In this document: in pieces, positions 38,161-46,612 of the stretch
How positions within the stretch are numbered: position 1 is the stretch's first letter
Layout of the letters: each line of letters opens with the position of its first letter
DNA from: Streptomyces sp. NBC_00335
Lineage (GTDB): Bacteria > Actinomycetota > Actinomycetes > Streptomycetales > Streptomycetaceae
Length of the DNA: 64,000 nt
Assembly (NCBI RefSeq): GCF_036127095.1
Contig: NZ_CP108006.1
Span: forward strand, 1,550,001-1,614,000
Direction: 5' to 3'
Translations under genes and position numbers: made by a program
The notes under the pieces: model-generated
Seen by the model: only the letters and a program-made list of their open reading frames with translations
Told to the model about the DNA's origin: nothing
The model's database searches: none

Positions 38161-39222
38161 ATGAACTCGGCCATTTCCGCCATCGACGACACGGACCGGG
38201 CACTGGTCCACGCACTCCAGCTCGCACCCCGCGCGAGCTGGGAGCTGCTGGGTCCGGTCCTCGGCGCGCGCCCGGACACCCTGGCGCGCCGCTGGGAGCG
38301 GCTCACCGGGTCCGGCGAGGCGTGGCTGAGCGGACTCGGGCTGCGCACCGGCGTCACGAAGCCCTGCATGGCGTGGGTGGAGGTCACGTGCACCGCGGGC
38401 ACCTCGCCCTCGGTGGGGGACGTCCTCGTGGCGGATCCGCACGCCCTGGGGGTCGAGCACACCACCGGGGGCCGGGACCTGCTCGTCTTCGTGGCCGTAC
38501 CCGACCTGCCCACGCTGTACTCGTACCTGTCCGCCCGGGTGCAGCGGATCCCCGGCGTGATCGGCACCCGCAGCTCGATGGTGACGGCGGTGCACTACGC
38601 CCCCGACCGCTGGCGCCTGGACCAGCTGACCCCGGCCCAGATCGGCCTGCTGACCAGGCGGACCCGGCGGCCGGTGGCTTCCGCCGGCCCGGACCGGCCG
38701 GCGGTGGCGCCGCTCCAGGAGGAGGACCGGTCGCTGGTCCTGGCCCTGGCCTCGGACGCGCGGCGCAGCGTGGCCTCGCTGGCGCGGGAGTTCGAGATGA
38801 GCGAGTCGACGGTACGGCGCCGGCTGGCGCGGCTGGAGGGCGGTCTGAGCCTGCGCTACAGCTGCGCGCTGGCCTCCGGGCTGTCGGGCTGGCCGGTGTC
38901 GGCGACGCTGTGGGCGGAGGCGTCGGAGTTCGAGCTCGCCGACTGCGCGGCGGTCGCCGCGGGGCTGCGCGAGACCCGTACCTGCATGTCCGTCAGCGGC
39001 CCCTGGAACTTCATGATCAGCGCCAGGCTGCGCACGGTGGAGGACCTCTCCCGCTACACGGCGGAGCTCACCCGGCGCCTGCCGGGCCTGCGCATCACGG
39101 ACTCGGCGGTGGCCCTGCAGGTCCGCAAGACGGAAGCCCAGGAACTGGACCGCCGCGGCCACCGCGTACGTACGGTCACCCCGGACATCTGGTCGGACCC
39201 GGTTTCCACGGACACTGCCTGA
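38161..39222 (+). CDS. Lrp/AsnC-family regulator with duplicated modules
   Basis: 353 residues, about twice the usual length. An N-terminal HTH (residues ~8-55) and RAM-like domain are followed by a second HTH (about 195-240, SVASLAREFEMSESTVRRRL) and a second ligand-binding domain. Such double-headed Lrp proteins are common in Streptomyces. The ATG has AGGGGAGGG just upstream. Divergent from the AfsR-like ATPase, so a control link is possible. Confidence 0.92.
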   Translation: MNSAISAIDDTDRALVHALQLAPRASWELLGPVLGARPDTLARRWERLTGSGEAWLSGLGLRTGVTKPCMAWVEVTCTAGTSPSVGDVLVADPHALGVEHTTGGRDLLVFVAVPDLPTLYSYLSARVQRIPGVIGTRSSMVTAVHYAPDRWRLDQLTPAQIGLLTRRTRRPVASAGPDRPAVAPLQEEDRSLVLALASDARRSVASLAREFEMSESTVRRRLARLEGGLSLRYSCALASGLSGWPVSATLWAEASEFELADCAAVAAGLRETRTCMSVSGPWNFMISARLRTVEDLSRYTAELTRRLPGLRITDSAVALQVRKTEAQELDRRGHRVRTVTPDIWSDPVSTDTA

Positions 39223-39248
39223 GCCCCTCGCCGGGGCTCGGGAGGGCA

Positions 39249-39300
39249 AATCCAGCCCCGCCGGCGTTTGAGGCGCGGGGTCCGGGGCGGAGCCCCGGGG
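39249..39300. repeat. Interspersed Streptomyces GC-rich element, single copy
   Basis: CCAGCCCCGCCGGCGTTTGA followed by GGCGCGGGGTCCGGGGCGGAGCCCCGGGG is the same element type as at 28979-29092. It contains the hairpin CCGGGGC-GGA-GCCCCGG and lies just after the Lrp gene stop, probably ending its transcript. Confidence 0.7.
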
Positions 39301-39443
39301 ACCTCGGCCGGAGCCGGCCCGCACGCCACCGCACCACCCCGTCCCGCCAACGCGTACGGCGGTGCGGACGCCAACCCCGCAGTGGGTGACGTACGCACCG
39401 CCGTATCCCGCGCACGGGCCGGGCAGAGCCCGCTCGCCGCGCG

Positions 39444-39524
39444 CCGACCGGGACCGGCCCGGTCAGTGCACCGACCGGGACCAGCCCGGTCAGTGCGCCG
39501 GCCGGGACCGGCCCGGTCAGTGCA
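39444..39524. repeat. 27-bp tandem repeat at the permease 3' end, three copies
   Basis: Three 27-bp units of the form CCGACCGGGACCGGCCCGGT plus CAGTGCA begin at 39444, 39471 and 39498. The last contains the stop codon and final codons of the permease (minus strand); the other two repeat that sequence, including the stop, downstream. Each unit has the inverted core CCGGGACCGGCCCGG. It looks like duplication of a gene end that also acts as a terminator. Confidence 0.85.
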
Positions 39525-40923
39525 CCAGTACCGGATCCGGAGCGGCCGCGGCCGATCCCTTCCTGGCACCGAGGTGGTTGAAGGCGAGGTTCAGCGCGAT
39601 GGCCACGACGCAGCCGGTGCTGATGCCGGAGTCGAGGACGACCAGCAGGTCCTCGGGGAAGGCGTGGTAGAAGTTGGGGGCCGCGATCGGGATCAGGCCG
39701 ATGCCGAGCGAGGCGGCGACGATCAGGGCGTTCTCGCCCTTCTCCATGGCCGCGCCGGCCAGGGTCTGGATGCCGCTGGCGGCCACCGAGCCGAAGAGGA
39801 CGATGCCCGCGCCGCCGAGGACCGGCAGCGGTACGACTCCGATGACGGAGGCGGCGATGGGACACAGGCCCAGCAGGATCAGGATGCCGCCGCCGGCCGC
39901 GACGACGAACCGGCTGCGGACCTTGGTCATGGCGACCAGCCCGATGTTCTGTGCGAAGGCACTGCACATGAACCCGTTGAACAGCGGACTGAGCGCACTG
40001 CCCAGGGTGTCGGCGCGCAGGCCGCCCTCGATGGTCTTCGCGTCCGCCGGACGGCCGACGATCTTGCCCAGGGCGAGGATGTCGGCGGTGGACTCGGTCA
40101 TGCACACCAGCATGACGATGCACATGGAGATGATCGCGGCGACCTGGAACTGCGGCGCCCCGAAGTGGAACGGCGTCGGGAAGCCGACGAGGTCGGCGTT
40201 CCGTACGGCGTCGAAGTTCGTCATGCCCAGCGGCAGCGCTATGAGCGTTCCCACGACCAGGCCGAGGAGGATGGAGATCTGCTGGAGGAAGCCGCGCAGG
40301 AACTTGCGCATCAGCAGGACGATCGCGAGGGTGACGGCGGCCATGGCGATGTTCTTCATCGAGCCGTAGTCGGTGGCGGTGCTGTTCCCGCCCTGCGACC
40401 AGTTGAAGGCCACGGGGAGCAGTGAGACGCCGATCAGGGTGATGACCGTACCGGTGACGACCGGTGGGAAGAACCGGACCAGTTTTCCGAAGTACGGGGC
40501 GGCGAAGAAGCCGAGGATTCCGGCGACGATGATCGCGCCGAAGATGATCGGGATGGCGTTGTCGCCCTCTCCCTTCCCGATGGCGATCATCGGGGTCACA
40601 CCGGCGAAGGAGACGCCGTTGACGAAGGGGAGCTTGGCGCCGATCTTCCAGAACCCGAGGGTCTGGAGGAGGGTGGCGAGCCCTGCGGTGAAGAGCGAGG
40701 CGCCCATCAGGAAGGCGGTCTCGGTGGCGGAAAGGCCTACGGCCGGGCCGACGATCATGGGCGGGGCCACTACACCCGCGTACATGGCGGCCACGTGCTG
40801 GAGACCGCTGGTGAACATTTTCAGCGGGGGCAAGGTCTCGTCGACCGGGTGCTTCACCCCTGCGTCGCCTTCGGCCTGCGGTACTGCGACTGCGTCTTTG
40901 CGAAACCTGGGCGCCTGGGCCAC
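39517..40923 (-). CDS. NCS2 xanthine/uracil-type permease
   Basis: 468 residues with about 12-14 membrane helices. The nucleobase-binding motif AQNIGLVAMT is present, and the N-terminal VDETLPPLKMFTSGLQHV is typical of the NCS2 family. It sits at the end of the purine degradation block and likely imports xanthine, urate or a related base. The GTG at 40923 has GGAGGAA 3-4 nt upstream; the longer frame above it is not convincing. The 394-bp gap upstream (40924-41317) holds the deaminase terminator but no riboswitch-like structure that I can see. Confidence 0.92.
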   Translation of the reverse strand: MAQAPRFRKDAVAVPQAEGDAGVKHPVDETLPPLKMFTSGLQHVAAMYAGVVAPPMIVGPAVGLSATETAFLMGASLFTAGLATLLQTLGFWKIGAKLPFVNGVSFAGVTPMIAIGKGEGDNAIPIIFGAIIVAGILGFFAAPYFGKLVRFFPPVVTGTVITLIGVSLLPVAFNWSQGGNSTATDYGSMKNIAMAAVTLAIVLLMRKFLRGFLQQISILLGLVVGTLIALPLGMTNFDAVRNADLVGFPTPFHFGAPQFQVAAIISMCIVMLVCMTESTADILALGKIVGRPADAKTIEGGLRADTLGSALSPLFNGFMCSAFAQNIGLVAMTKVRSRFVVAAGGGILILLGLCPIAASVIGVVPLPVLGGAGIVLFGSVAASGIQTLAGAAMEKGENALIVAASLGIGLIPIAAPNFYHAFPEDLLVVLDSGISTGCVVAIALNLAFNHLGARKGSAAAAPDPVLVH

Positions 40924-41278
40924 GGCTTCCTCCGAACTGTTTAACACGCCGGCAGGGACGTGATGTGTCTGGGAGGTGGTGCGAAAGCTGTGCGAGTCGA
41001 GCCTGTATGGAGTTGTGGGTGCTGCGAATGCTTGTCCCAAGGGGTGCGGAAACGATTCGCCCGAGGCGTTTCCACGCGGTGGCGTCCGAAGAGCCGCCGG
41101 TCAGGAAGTCGAAAGAGAGCTGGAGGTGCCGTAGCGGCGGCGCGGTACACGAGCTGCGGGGCACGTGGCACGAACTGCTGAGCGACCGGCACGATTCACC
41201 GCCCCCGGGGCGCCCTCGGAAAAACCTCGGGCGCTACCCGGGAACGGCTGCCGCGAACCCCGCTCGGGTCCGCGGCCG

Positions 41279-41306
41279 CCGGCCGGGGGCCGTCCCCCCC
41301 GGCCGG
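41279..41306 (-). terminator. Hairpin after the deaminase gene
   Basis: CCGGCCGGGGG (41279-41289) pairs with CCCCCGGCCGG (41296-41306) around a 6-nt loop, 11 nt past the deaminase stop. Confidence 0.75.
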
Positions 41307-41317
41307 ACTCCGTGGGA

Positions 41318-42721
41318 TCAGGCCTGCGCGGAGATCCGCGCGAGGCGCTGGGCCTCTTCCCGAGTGGACACCGCGATGGCGTCCTCGTCGGCGAAGAGCA
41401 GACGGTTGTTCTCGACGATCTGCTTGCCGTTGACGAACGACGCGGTGACCGGGGCCGCCGCACCGAAGACCAGGGCGGTGACCGGGTCGGCGATCGAGGA
41501 GTGCAGGAGGGTGTTCAGGTTCCAGAGCACCAGGTCGGCGCACTTGCCGACCTCCAGCGAACCGATGTTCGAGGCGCGGCCGAGGACCTGGGCGCCACCG
41601 AAGGTACCGAGGCGCAGGGCCTGACGGGCGTTCAGGGCACGCTCGCGGTGGACCGGGTTCAGACGGTTGATCAGCAGCGCGTTGCGCAGCTCGGTGTGCA
41701 GCTCACCGGACTCGTTCGAGGCGGTGCCGTCCACGCCGAGGCCGACCGGGACACCGGCGGCGAGCATGTCCGGGACGCGGGCGATGCCGGCGGCCAGACG
41801 GGCGTTGGAGGACGGGCAGTGCGCGACGCCGGTCTTGGTACGGGCGAACGCGGCGATGTCGGAGTCGTTCATGTGGACGCTGTGCGCCATCCACACGTCC
41901 TCGCCGAGCCAGCCGGTCGACTCGAAGTAGTCGGTCGGGCCCATGCCGAACAGTTCCTTGCAGAACTGCTCTTCCTCGACGGTCTCCGAGCCGTGCGTGT
42001 GCATGCGCACACCCAGGCGGCGGGCCATCTCGGCGCCCTGCTTCAGCAGCTCGGTGGAGACCGAGAAGGGGGAGCAGGGGGCGACGGCGACCTGGGTCAT
42101 CGCGTCGAAGGAGGAGTCGTGGTACTTCTTCACGGTCGCCTCGGTGTCCGCCAGGGCACCTTCGAGGGTCTCGACCGCGTGGTCCGGCGGCAGGCCGCCG
42201 TCCTTCTCGCTGCGGTCCATCGAACCGCGGGCGAGGGTGAAGCGGACGCCCATCTCGGACGCGGCGCGGATGATCGACCCGGAGAGGTCACCCGAACCCT
42301 TGGGGAAGACGTAGTGGTGGTCCATCGCGGTGGTGACGCCACCCTTGGCCATCGCGGCGAGGGAGCCCTGCGCGGCCGTGTACGTCATCTGCTCGTCGAT
42401 GCGCGCCCACGTCGGGTACAGCGCGACCAGCCAGTTGAAGAGGTTGTGGTCGGTGGCCAGACCACGCGTGATCCACTGGTAGAAGTGGTGGTGCGTGTTG
42501 ACCAGACCGGGGGTCACGAGGTGCCCGGTGCCGTCGATGCGGCGGACGACGTTCTCGAGGTTCTCGGGGGCCTTGCCCGCACCGACGAACTCGATCTTGT
42601 TACCGGCGAGCACCACGTGACCCGAGGCGTACTCGGTGTCGTTGGCGTCGACGGTCGCAATCGCACAGTTTTCGATGACGATGCGCTCTACGGCGCTGTC
42701 ATTGGCTGCCGATGCTGCCAT
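41318..42721 (-). CDS. Amidohydrolase: 8-oxoguanine/guanine-type deaminase
   Basis: 467 residues. Metal ligands NTHHHFYQW, RMHTHGSE, MAHSVHM and the Asp in GLGVDGTASNE define the ATZ/TRZ-like subgroup that includes 8-oxoguanine deaminase. It probably feeds urate or xanthine into the adjacent uricase pathway by deaminating a purine. 208 nt separate it from the uricase gene, and a hairpin (42891-42915) lies in that gap, so it may have its own promoter. Confidence 0.88.
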   Translation of the reverse strand: MAASAANDSAVERIVIENCAIATVDANDTEYASGHVVLAGNKIEFVGAGKAPENLENVVRRIDGTGHLVTPGLVNTHHHFYQWITRGLATDHNLFNWLVALYPTWARIDEQMTYTAAQGSLAAMAKGGVTTAMDHHYVFPKGSGDLSGSIIRAASEMGVRFTLARGSMDRSEKDGGLPPDHAVETLEGALADTEATVKKYHDSSFDAMTQVAVAPCSPFSVSTELLKQGAEMARRLGVRMHTHGSETVEEEQFCKELFGMGPTDYFESTGWLGEDVWMAHSVHMNDSDIAAFARTKTGVAHCPSSNARLAAGIARVPDMLAAGVPVGLGVDGTASNESGELHTELRNALLINRLNPVHRERALNARQALRLGTFGGAQVLGRASNIGSLEVGKCADLVLWNLNTLLHSSIADPVTALVFGAAAPVTASFVNGKQIVENNRLLFADEDAIAVSTREEAQRLARISAQA

Positions 42722-42890
42722 GGGACTTCCTCGTGCTTTCAGTGGCGGTGCGGGCACGGCAAAACCCAGGGGATTTGAGTGCCGGAGCCGGGGGCCTTGA
42801 CAGCTGACAGTACTGCCGCCCCGTGTGGTGCGTCCGGGTGCCGATTCAGGAAGTTGAAAGTGTTGAGAGCGCTGACGGGTGTCGCGCCGC

Positions 42891-42915
42891 CCCGGGGCCA
42901 CTGCGGAGCCCCGGG
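42891..42915 (-). terminator. Hairpin between uricase and deaminase genes
   Basis: CCCGGGGC (42891-42898) pairs with GCCCCGGG (42908-42915), 9-nt loop, 15 nt after the uricase stop. A modest 8-bp stem: terminator or partial attenuator. Confidence 0.5.
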
Positions 42916-42929
42916 ACGGGCGTGCCACA

Positions 42930-43853
42930 TCAGAGGTTGGTCATGTCCACGGGGATACGGGCGTCTACGCCGTCGCGGAGGACCGTCGCCTCGATCAGAC
43001 CGTACGGGCGGTCCGCGGCGAAGTAGACCTCGTTGTCGTTCTTGAGACCGAAGGGCTCGAGGTCGACGAGGAAGTGGTGCTTGTTCGGGAGCGAGAAGCG
43101 AACCTCGTCGATCTCCGAACGGTGGTTGATGATGCGCGAACCCATCTGGTACAGGGTCTGCTGCAGCGACAGGGAGTAGGTCTCCGCGAAGGCCTGCAGC
43201 ATGTGCTTGCGGGTCTCGGCGTAGGACTTCTCCCAGTTGGGCATCCGCTGGTCGTCGTCCGACCAGTTGAAGCGCCAACGGGCCGACACCTGGGTGGCGA
43301 GGATGCGGTCGTACGCTTCCTTCAGGGTCGTGTACTTGTCCTTCACGTAACCCCAGAACTCGGAGTTCGTGGAGTTCATGACGACGAGGTCCTTGAGGCC
43401 GGAGATGACCTCCCAGTTCTTGCCGTCGTACGTGATCTGGGTGACCCGGGTCTCCATGCCCTCGCGGACGAAGGAGTGGTTCACCTCGTCGGAGCCGATG
43501 AACTTGGAGTTCGCGTCCGAGGTCGCGATCCGGGACCAGGAGTACTCCTCGATCCGGATGCGGGCCTTCTGGATCGGCTCCTGGCTGTTGACGAACCAAC
43601 GCGCCAGGTGGATGCCGAACTGCTCGGCGGACTCGATGCCGTACTCCTTGGCGAACGCGTACACCGTGTTCTTGGTGGTGTCCGTCGGCAGGACGTTGGC
43701 GTTCGAGCCGGAGTAGTGGACGTCGTCCATGTCGCCCGAGAGGGCGACCGAGACGTTCAGGTCCTTGATGTGGTGGGTGTCGCCGTCCCGCGTGATCTTG
43801 ACTACGCGGTTCTCTGCTTTGCCGTACTGGTTCTGGCCCAGAATGGTGGCCAT
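42930..43853 (-). CDS. Urate oxidase (uricase)
   Basis: 307 residues, the usual cofactor-free uricase length. Conserved LPTDTTKNTVYAFAK (active-site Thr), FVNSQEPIQKARI and HRSEIDEVRFSLPNKHHF are present. It oxidises urate to 5-hydroxyisourate, releasing H2O2. It is the third gene of the operon OHCU decarboxylase - HIU hydrolase - uricase, with a 1-nt gap to the hydrolase. The three enzymes carry urate to S-allantoin. Confidence 0.97.
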   Translation of the reverse strand: MATILGQNQYGKAENRVVKITRDGDTHHIKDLNVSVALSGDMDDVHYSGSNANVLPTDTTKNTVYAFAKEYGIESAEQFGIHLARWFVNSQEPIQKARIRIEEYSWSRIATSDANSKFIGSDEVNHSFVREGMETRVTQITYDGKNWEVISGLKDLVVMNSTNSEFWGYVKDKYTTLKEAYDRILATQVSARWRFNWSDDDQRMPNWEKSYAETRKHMLQAFAETYSLSLQQTLYQMGSRIINHRSEIDEVRFSLPNKHHFLVDLEPFGLKNDNEVYFAADRPYGLIEATVLRDGVDARIPVDMTNL

Positions 43854-43854
43854 G

Positions 43855-44247
43855 CTAGCTCCCTCGGTAAACGGAGTAGCCGAACGGGTTGAGCAGCAGC
43901 GGTACGTGATAGTGCTCGCCCGGGTTCACCGCGAAGGTGATGGTGACCTCGGGGAAGAACGCACCGCTGTCCCTTACGCGGGGGGCGTCCTGCTGTGCCT
44001 CGGCGGCTTGCTTCTTGGAGAAGTACGTCTCGGTCTCGAAGTCGAGGCGCACGTGGGTGGTGCCCTCCGGCAGGGCCGGCAGGTCCTTGCAGCGCCCGTC
44101 GGCATCGGTGGCGGATCCGCCCAGGGCCGCCCACTCGCCGTCGAGACCCGTACGGGCCGACAGGGAGATCGCGACGCCTTCGGCGGGCTTTCCGATGCTG
44201 GTGTCCAGGATGTGCGTGGACACCGACGCGGTGGTCTCAGTGCTCAT
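43855..44247 (-). CDS. uraH: 5-hydroxyisourate hydrolase (transthyretin-like)
   Basis: 130 residues. The N-terminal VSTHILDTSIGKPAEGV contains the catalytic His, and the C-terminus ends in YRGS, the diagnostic HIU hydrolase tetrapeptide. It hydrolyses 5-hydroxyisourate from uricase. An internal insert of ~15 residues (AAEAQQDAPRVRDSG) is a little longer than in many relatives. Lies 8 nt after the OHCU decarboxylase gene. Confidence 0.97.
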   Translation of the reverse strand: MSTETTASVSTHILDTSIGKPAEGVAISLSARTGLDGEWAALGGSATDADGRCKDLPALPEGTTHVRLDFETETYFSKKQAAEAQQDAPRVRDSGAFFPEVTITFAVNPGEHYHVPLLLNPFGYSVYRGS

Positions 44248-44255
44248 GCTCGGTC

Positions 44256-44771
44256 TTACTCTCCTTCTACGGATTCCACGAGACGGGTCAGGCGGATCCG
44301 GTTGATCTTGACGAGCTCGCCACGAGCGATTTCCCGCTCCTGTTCCGGCGAGTTCTCGATCCGGACCTTGACCGCGTCCCGCATGAACTCACCGGTCGCA
44401 CCGGTGGCGCAGATGAGGAAGACGTGGCCGAACTTGTCCTGGTAGGCCAGGTTCAGTTCGAGGAGCTCGGTCTTGAGCTCCTCCGAGGCACCGGCCATGC
44501 CGCGCTGCTCGCGGGCGGAGGTCGGGTCTCCCGGCTTCGGCCGGCCGATCGGCGCGTGGCCGCCCATCGCCTCGCCCAGGTCCTCCGCGGTGAGCTCGGC
44601 CATGGCGGCCTCGTTCGCGGAGAACAGGGTGTCGACGCTGGTGAAGGGGCGCTGGGCGAGCAGCTTGCCGCCCCATGCCGAGCTGGCGCACACCTCGTGC
44701 AGCTCGGCCGTGGCCTCGCTGTCGTCCAAGGCGTTGAACCGGGTGAGACCCGGGGTCGGACTCGAAGTCAC
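44256..44771 (-). CDS. uraD: OHCU decarboxylase (2-oxo-4-hydroxy-4-carboxy-5-ureidoimidazoline decarboxylase)
   Basis: 171 residues. The catalytic His lies in GGHAPIGRP and the substrate-binding segment is SAREQRGM; KFGHVFLICATG is also conserved. It converts OHCU to S-allantoin. First gene of the uricase operon. GTG start with GGAGG 6 nt upstream. Transcribed from the promoter at 44814-44843 that overlaps a TCAAC-N5-GTTGA operator. Confidence 0.96.
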   Translation of the reverse strand: MTSSPTPGLTRFNALDDSEATAELHEVCASSAWGGKLLAQRPFTSVDTLFSANEAAMAELTAEDLGEAMGGHAPIGRPKPGDPTSAREQRGMAGASEELKTELLELNLAYQDKFGHVFLICATGATGEFMRDAVKVRIENSPEQEREIARGELVKINRIRLTRLVESVEGE

Positions 44772-44813
44772 GGTAGGCCTCCGTGGCCTGTTGTTGCTTT
44801 GACGGGCTGCGCA

Positions 44814-44854
44814 TAGCTAACGCCCTCGACAACACGGCGTCAACACTTTGTTGA
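44814..44854 (-). promoter_or_regulatory. uraD-uraH-uricase promoter with TCAAC-N5-GTTGA operator
   Basis: Minus-strand -35 TTGACG (44838-44843) and -10 TAGCTA (44814-44819) are separated by 18 nt. The palindrome TCAACACTTTGTTGA (44840-44854) covers the -35. Binding there should block RNA polymerase. Confidence 0.7.
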
Positions 44855-44871
44855 AACTTCCCGTACACAAA

Positions 44872-44902
44872 AGCCGCCGCCCGGGTGAATTGGGCGGCGG
44901 CT
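44872..44902 (-). terminator. Rho-independent-like terminator after the HTH gene
   Basis: AGCCGCCGCCC (44872-44882) and GGGCGGCGGCT (44892-44902) form an 11-bp stem with a 9-nt loop. Read on the minus strand it is followed by TTTTG. Confidence 0.85.
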
Positions 44903-44925
44903 CGTCACGGTGGGTCAATCAGGAT

Positions 44926-45324
44926 TCACTCTTGGTTGGTCCCGGCGGACCCTTTGGGGGTGCTTGAGTCCCGGTTCAGGTAGTTGTAGACCGTGAAGCG
45001 GCTTACGCCCAGGGCTCCCGCGACCGTTTCCACACCGTGCCGGACCGAGAAGGCGCCGCGCGCCTCCAGTATCCGTACGACGTCCTGCTTGGACTTCCGG
45101 TCGAGCTGGGACAACGGTACGCCGTGCCGGCGCTCCAGGGCCGCCAGGATGTGATCCAGCGAGTCGGAGAGCTGCGGCAGCCGCACGGCGAGCAGGTCCT
45201 GCCCCTCCCAGGCGAGCACGACGTCGTCGGGCTGGGCCAGGGACGGATCCATCAGCTCGCCGCCCATCGCGTCCACCAGCGGCTTGACCGCGGCGACGAA
45301 GGGGTGGTCCCGGGGCTCGGTCAT
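44926..45324 (-). CDS. Small helix-turn-helix regulator of the purine/glyoxylate locus
   Basis: 132 residues. A conserved N-terminal region (FVAAVKPLVDAMGG, VVLAWEGQDLLAVRLPQL) is followed by a C-terminal Fis/PucR-like HTH (VETVAGALGVSRFTVYNYLN). It lies in the same place as an HTH protein of the S. coelicolor uricase/hyi region. Its ATG overlaps the stop of the preceding small gene (ATGA). A plausible second regulator besides AllR for the operators described here, but no binding evidence can be read from sequence. Confidence 0.8.
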   Translation of the reverse strand: MTEPRDHPFVAAVKPLVDAMGGELMDPSLAQPDDVVLAWEGQDLLAVRLPQLSDSLDHILAALERRHGVPLSQLDRKSKQDVVRILEARGAFSVRHGVETVAGALGVSRFTVYNYLNRDSSTPKGSAGTNQE

Positions 45325-45578
45325 GGCGTCTCCTCCCCGGCCCTGATCACGTTGACCTGGAGCGAGACGCGCGTGGCTCCGGCCTCCAGGGAGTTGCGCA
45401 GCAGCGCGGCGACCGCGGTCAGCACCGCTTCGGACTCCCCCTCGGCCGTGTTGCCGAACGGGCCGACATCCACCGCGTCCAGCTGGGCCGTCTGGATGAC
45501 CTCGCGAGCGGCTACGGCATGGGCAGGGGCCTCTTCTAGATCGAAGGGCTCGGTCGTGAACTCCACTCTCAATCGCAC
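45321..45578 (-). CDS. Small conserved protein, possibly MTH1187/thiamine-binding fold
   Basis: 85 residues from a GTG start: RLRVEFTTEPF at the N-terminus, VDVGPFGNTAEGE in the middle and GATRVSLQVNVI at the C-terminus. The pattern of alternating strands and two helices recalls the ferredoxin-like MTH1187/YkoF proteins that bind small ligands. It is coupled by a 4-nt overlap to the HTH gene, so it may act as the ligand-sensing partner of that regulator; this is inference. Divergent from hyi. Confidence 0.65.
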   Translation of the reverse strand: MRLRVEFTTEPFDLEEAPAHAVAAREVIQTAQLDAVDVGPFGNTAEGESEAVLTAVAALLRNSLEAGATRVSLQVNVIRAGEETP

Positions 45579-45623
45579 GCCGCTCAAGCTACCTGGCAGT
45601 CCGGACTTTTCGGGAGGCGGCAC

Positions 45624-45688
45624 TTGACAAGCGGGCCGCCCTGCTTGCAGTCTTCCATCAGGCAGAAACTAACTTCCGCAATACGGAA
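45624..45688 (+). promoter_or_regulatory. hyi promoter with two TTCCG-N5-CGGAA-type operators 21 bp apart
   Basis: -35 TTGACA (45624-45629), 18 nt, weak -10 CAGTCT (45648-45653). TTCCATCAGGCAGAA (45653-45667, imperfect) and TTCCGCAATACGGAA (45674-45688, perfect) are centred exactly 21 bp apart, two helical turns. The second ends 16 nt before the hyi ATG and merges into its GGAAGGAG. Confidence 0.7.
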
Positions 45689-45704
45689 GGAGCGCACACC
45701 CCTC

Positions 45705-46538
45705 ATGGGATACACGGACCAGCGCTTCGATGTAAATCTTTCGATCCTCTTCACGGAACTCCCGCTCCTGGAGCGTCCCGCGGCTGCCGCCGCAGCGGGC
45801 TTCACGGCGGTCGAGCTGTGGTGGCCCTGGATCGAGACCCCCACCCCCGCTCAGGAGGAGCTCGACGCCCTCAAGACCGCTCTTGAGGACGCCGGCACCC
45901 AGCTGGTGGGCCTGAACTTCTACGCCGGCCAGCTGCCGGGTCCGGACCGCGGTGCGGTCTCGGTTCCCGGTGAGGAGTCGGAGCGCTTCAACGCCAACAT
46001 CAACGTGGCTGCGGACTTCGCCGCCTCGGTCGGCTGCAAGGCGCTGAACGCCCTCTACGGCAACCGCGTCGAAGGCGTGGACCCGGCCGTTCAGGACGAG
46101 CTCGCGCTGAAGAACCTGGTCGTGGCGGCTCAGGCCGCGGACCGCGTCGGCGCGATCCTCCTGATCGAGACCCTGAACAAGCCCGAGTCGCCGCTCTACC
46201 CCCTGGTGAGCGCCCCGGCCGGCATCGAGGTAGTGGACAAGGTGAACGAGGCCACCGGCCTCGGGAACGCCAAGTTCCTGCTCGACCTGTACCACCTGGC
46301 GATGAACGATGAGGACCTCTCCGAGGTCATCGAAAAGTACGCCGCCAAGACCGGACACGTCCAGATCGCGGACAAGCCCGGACGAGGTGCCCCCGGCACC
46401 GGCGAGCTGCCCCTCGAAGAGCTGCTCGACCAGCTCCAGAAGGCCGGCTACCAGGGCTTTGTCGGTCTCGAGTACAAGGCCGCCGACGCCGCCGCCTCCT
46501 TCGCATGGCTGCCGGCCGAGGCCCGCGCCGCGAAGTAA
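45705..46538 (+). CDS. hyi: Hydroxypyruvate isomerase
   Basis: 277 residues, a xylose-isomerase-like TIM barrel. Metal/catalytic acids are in LLIETLNKPESPLYP and GLEYKA, with FLLDLYHL and HVQIADKPGRGAPGTGE between them, as in Hyi. It interconverts hydroxypyruvate and tartronate semialdehyde. Deregulated hyi impairs antibiotic production in an S. coelicolor allR mutant. First gene of a likely operon with glxR, 74 nt downstream. Confidence 0.95.
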   Translation: MGYTDQRFDVNLSILFTELPLLERPAAAAAAGFTAVELWWPWIETPTPAQEELDALKTALEDAGTQLVGLNFYAGQLPGPDRGAVSVPGEESERFNANINVAADFAASVGCKALNALYGNRVEGVDPAVQDELALKNLVVAAQAADRVGAILLIETLNKPESPLYPLVSAPAGIEVVDKVNEATGLGNAKFLLDLYHLAMNDEDLSEVIEKYAAKTGHVQIADKPGRGAPGTGELPLEELLDQLQKAGYQGFVGLEYKAADAAASFAWLPAEARAAK

Positions 46539-46612
46539 GCGGAAAAGTCCGGGCGAACAGCCAGGCACCTGACGAACTTTTCGTACGAAGCATTAAGAGA
46601 AGGACCCTCATC

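Noticed and set aside
39444..39524. Possible CRISPR-like repeats
   Set aside because: Units are directly tandem and include the permease stop codon; no spacers.
40924..41317. Purine riboswitch upstream of the xanthine-type permease
   Set aside because: No three-way junction or conserved purine-aptamer loop sequences found by eye.
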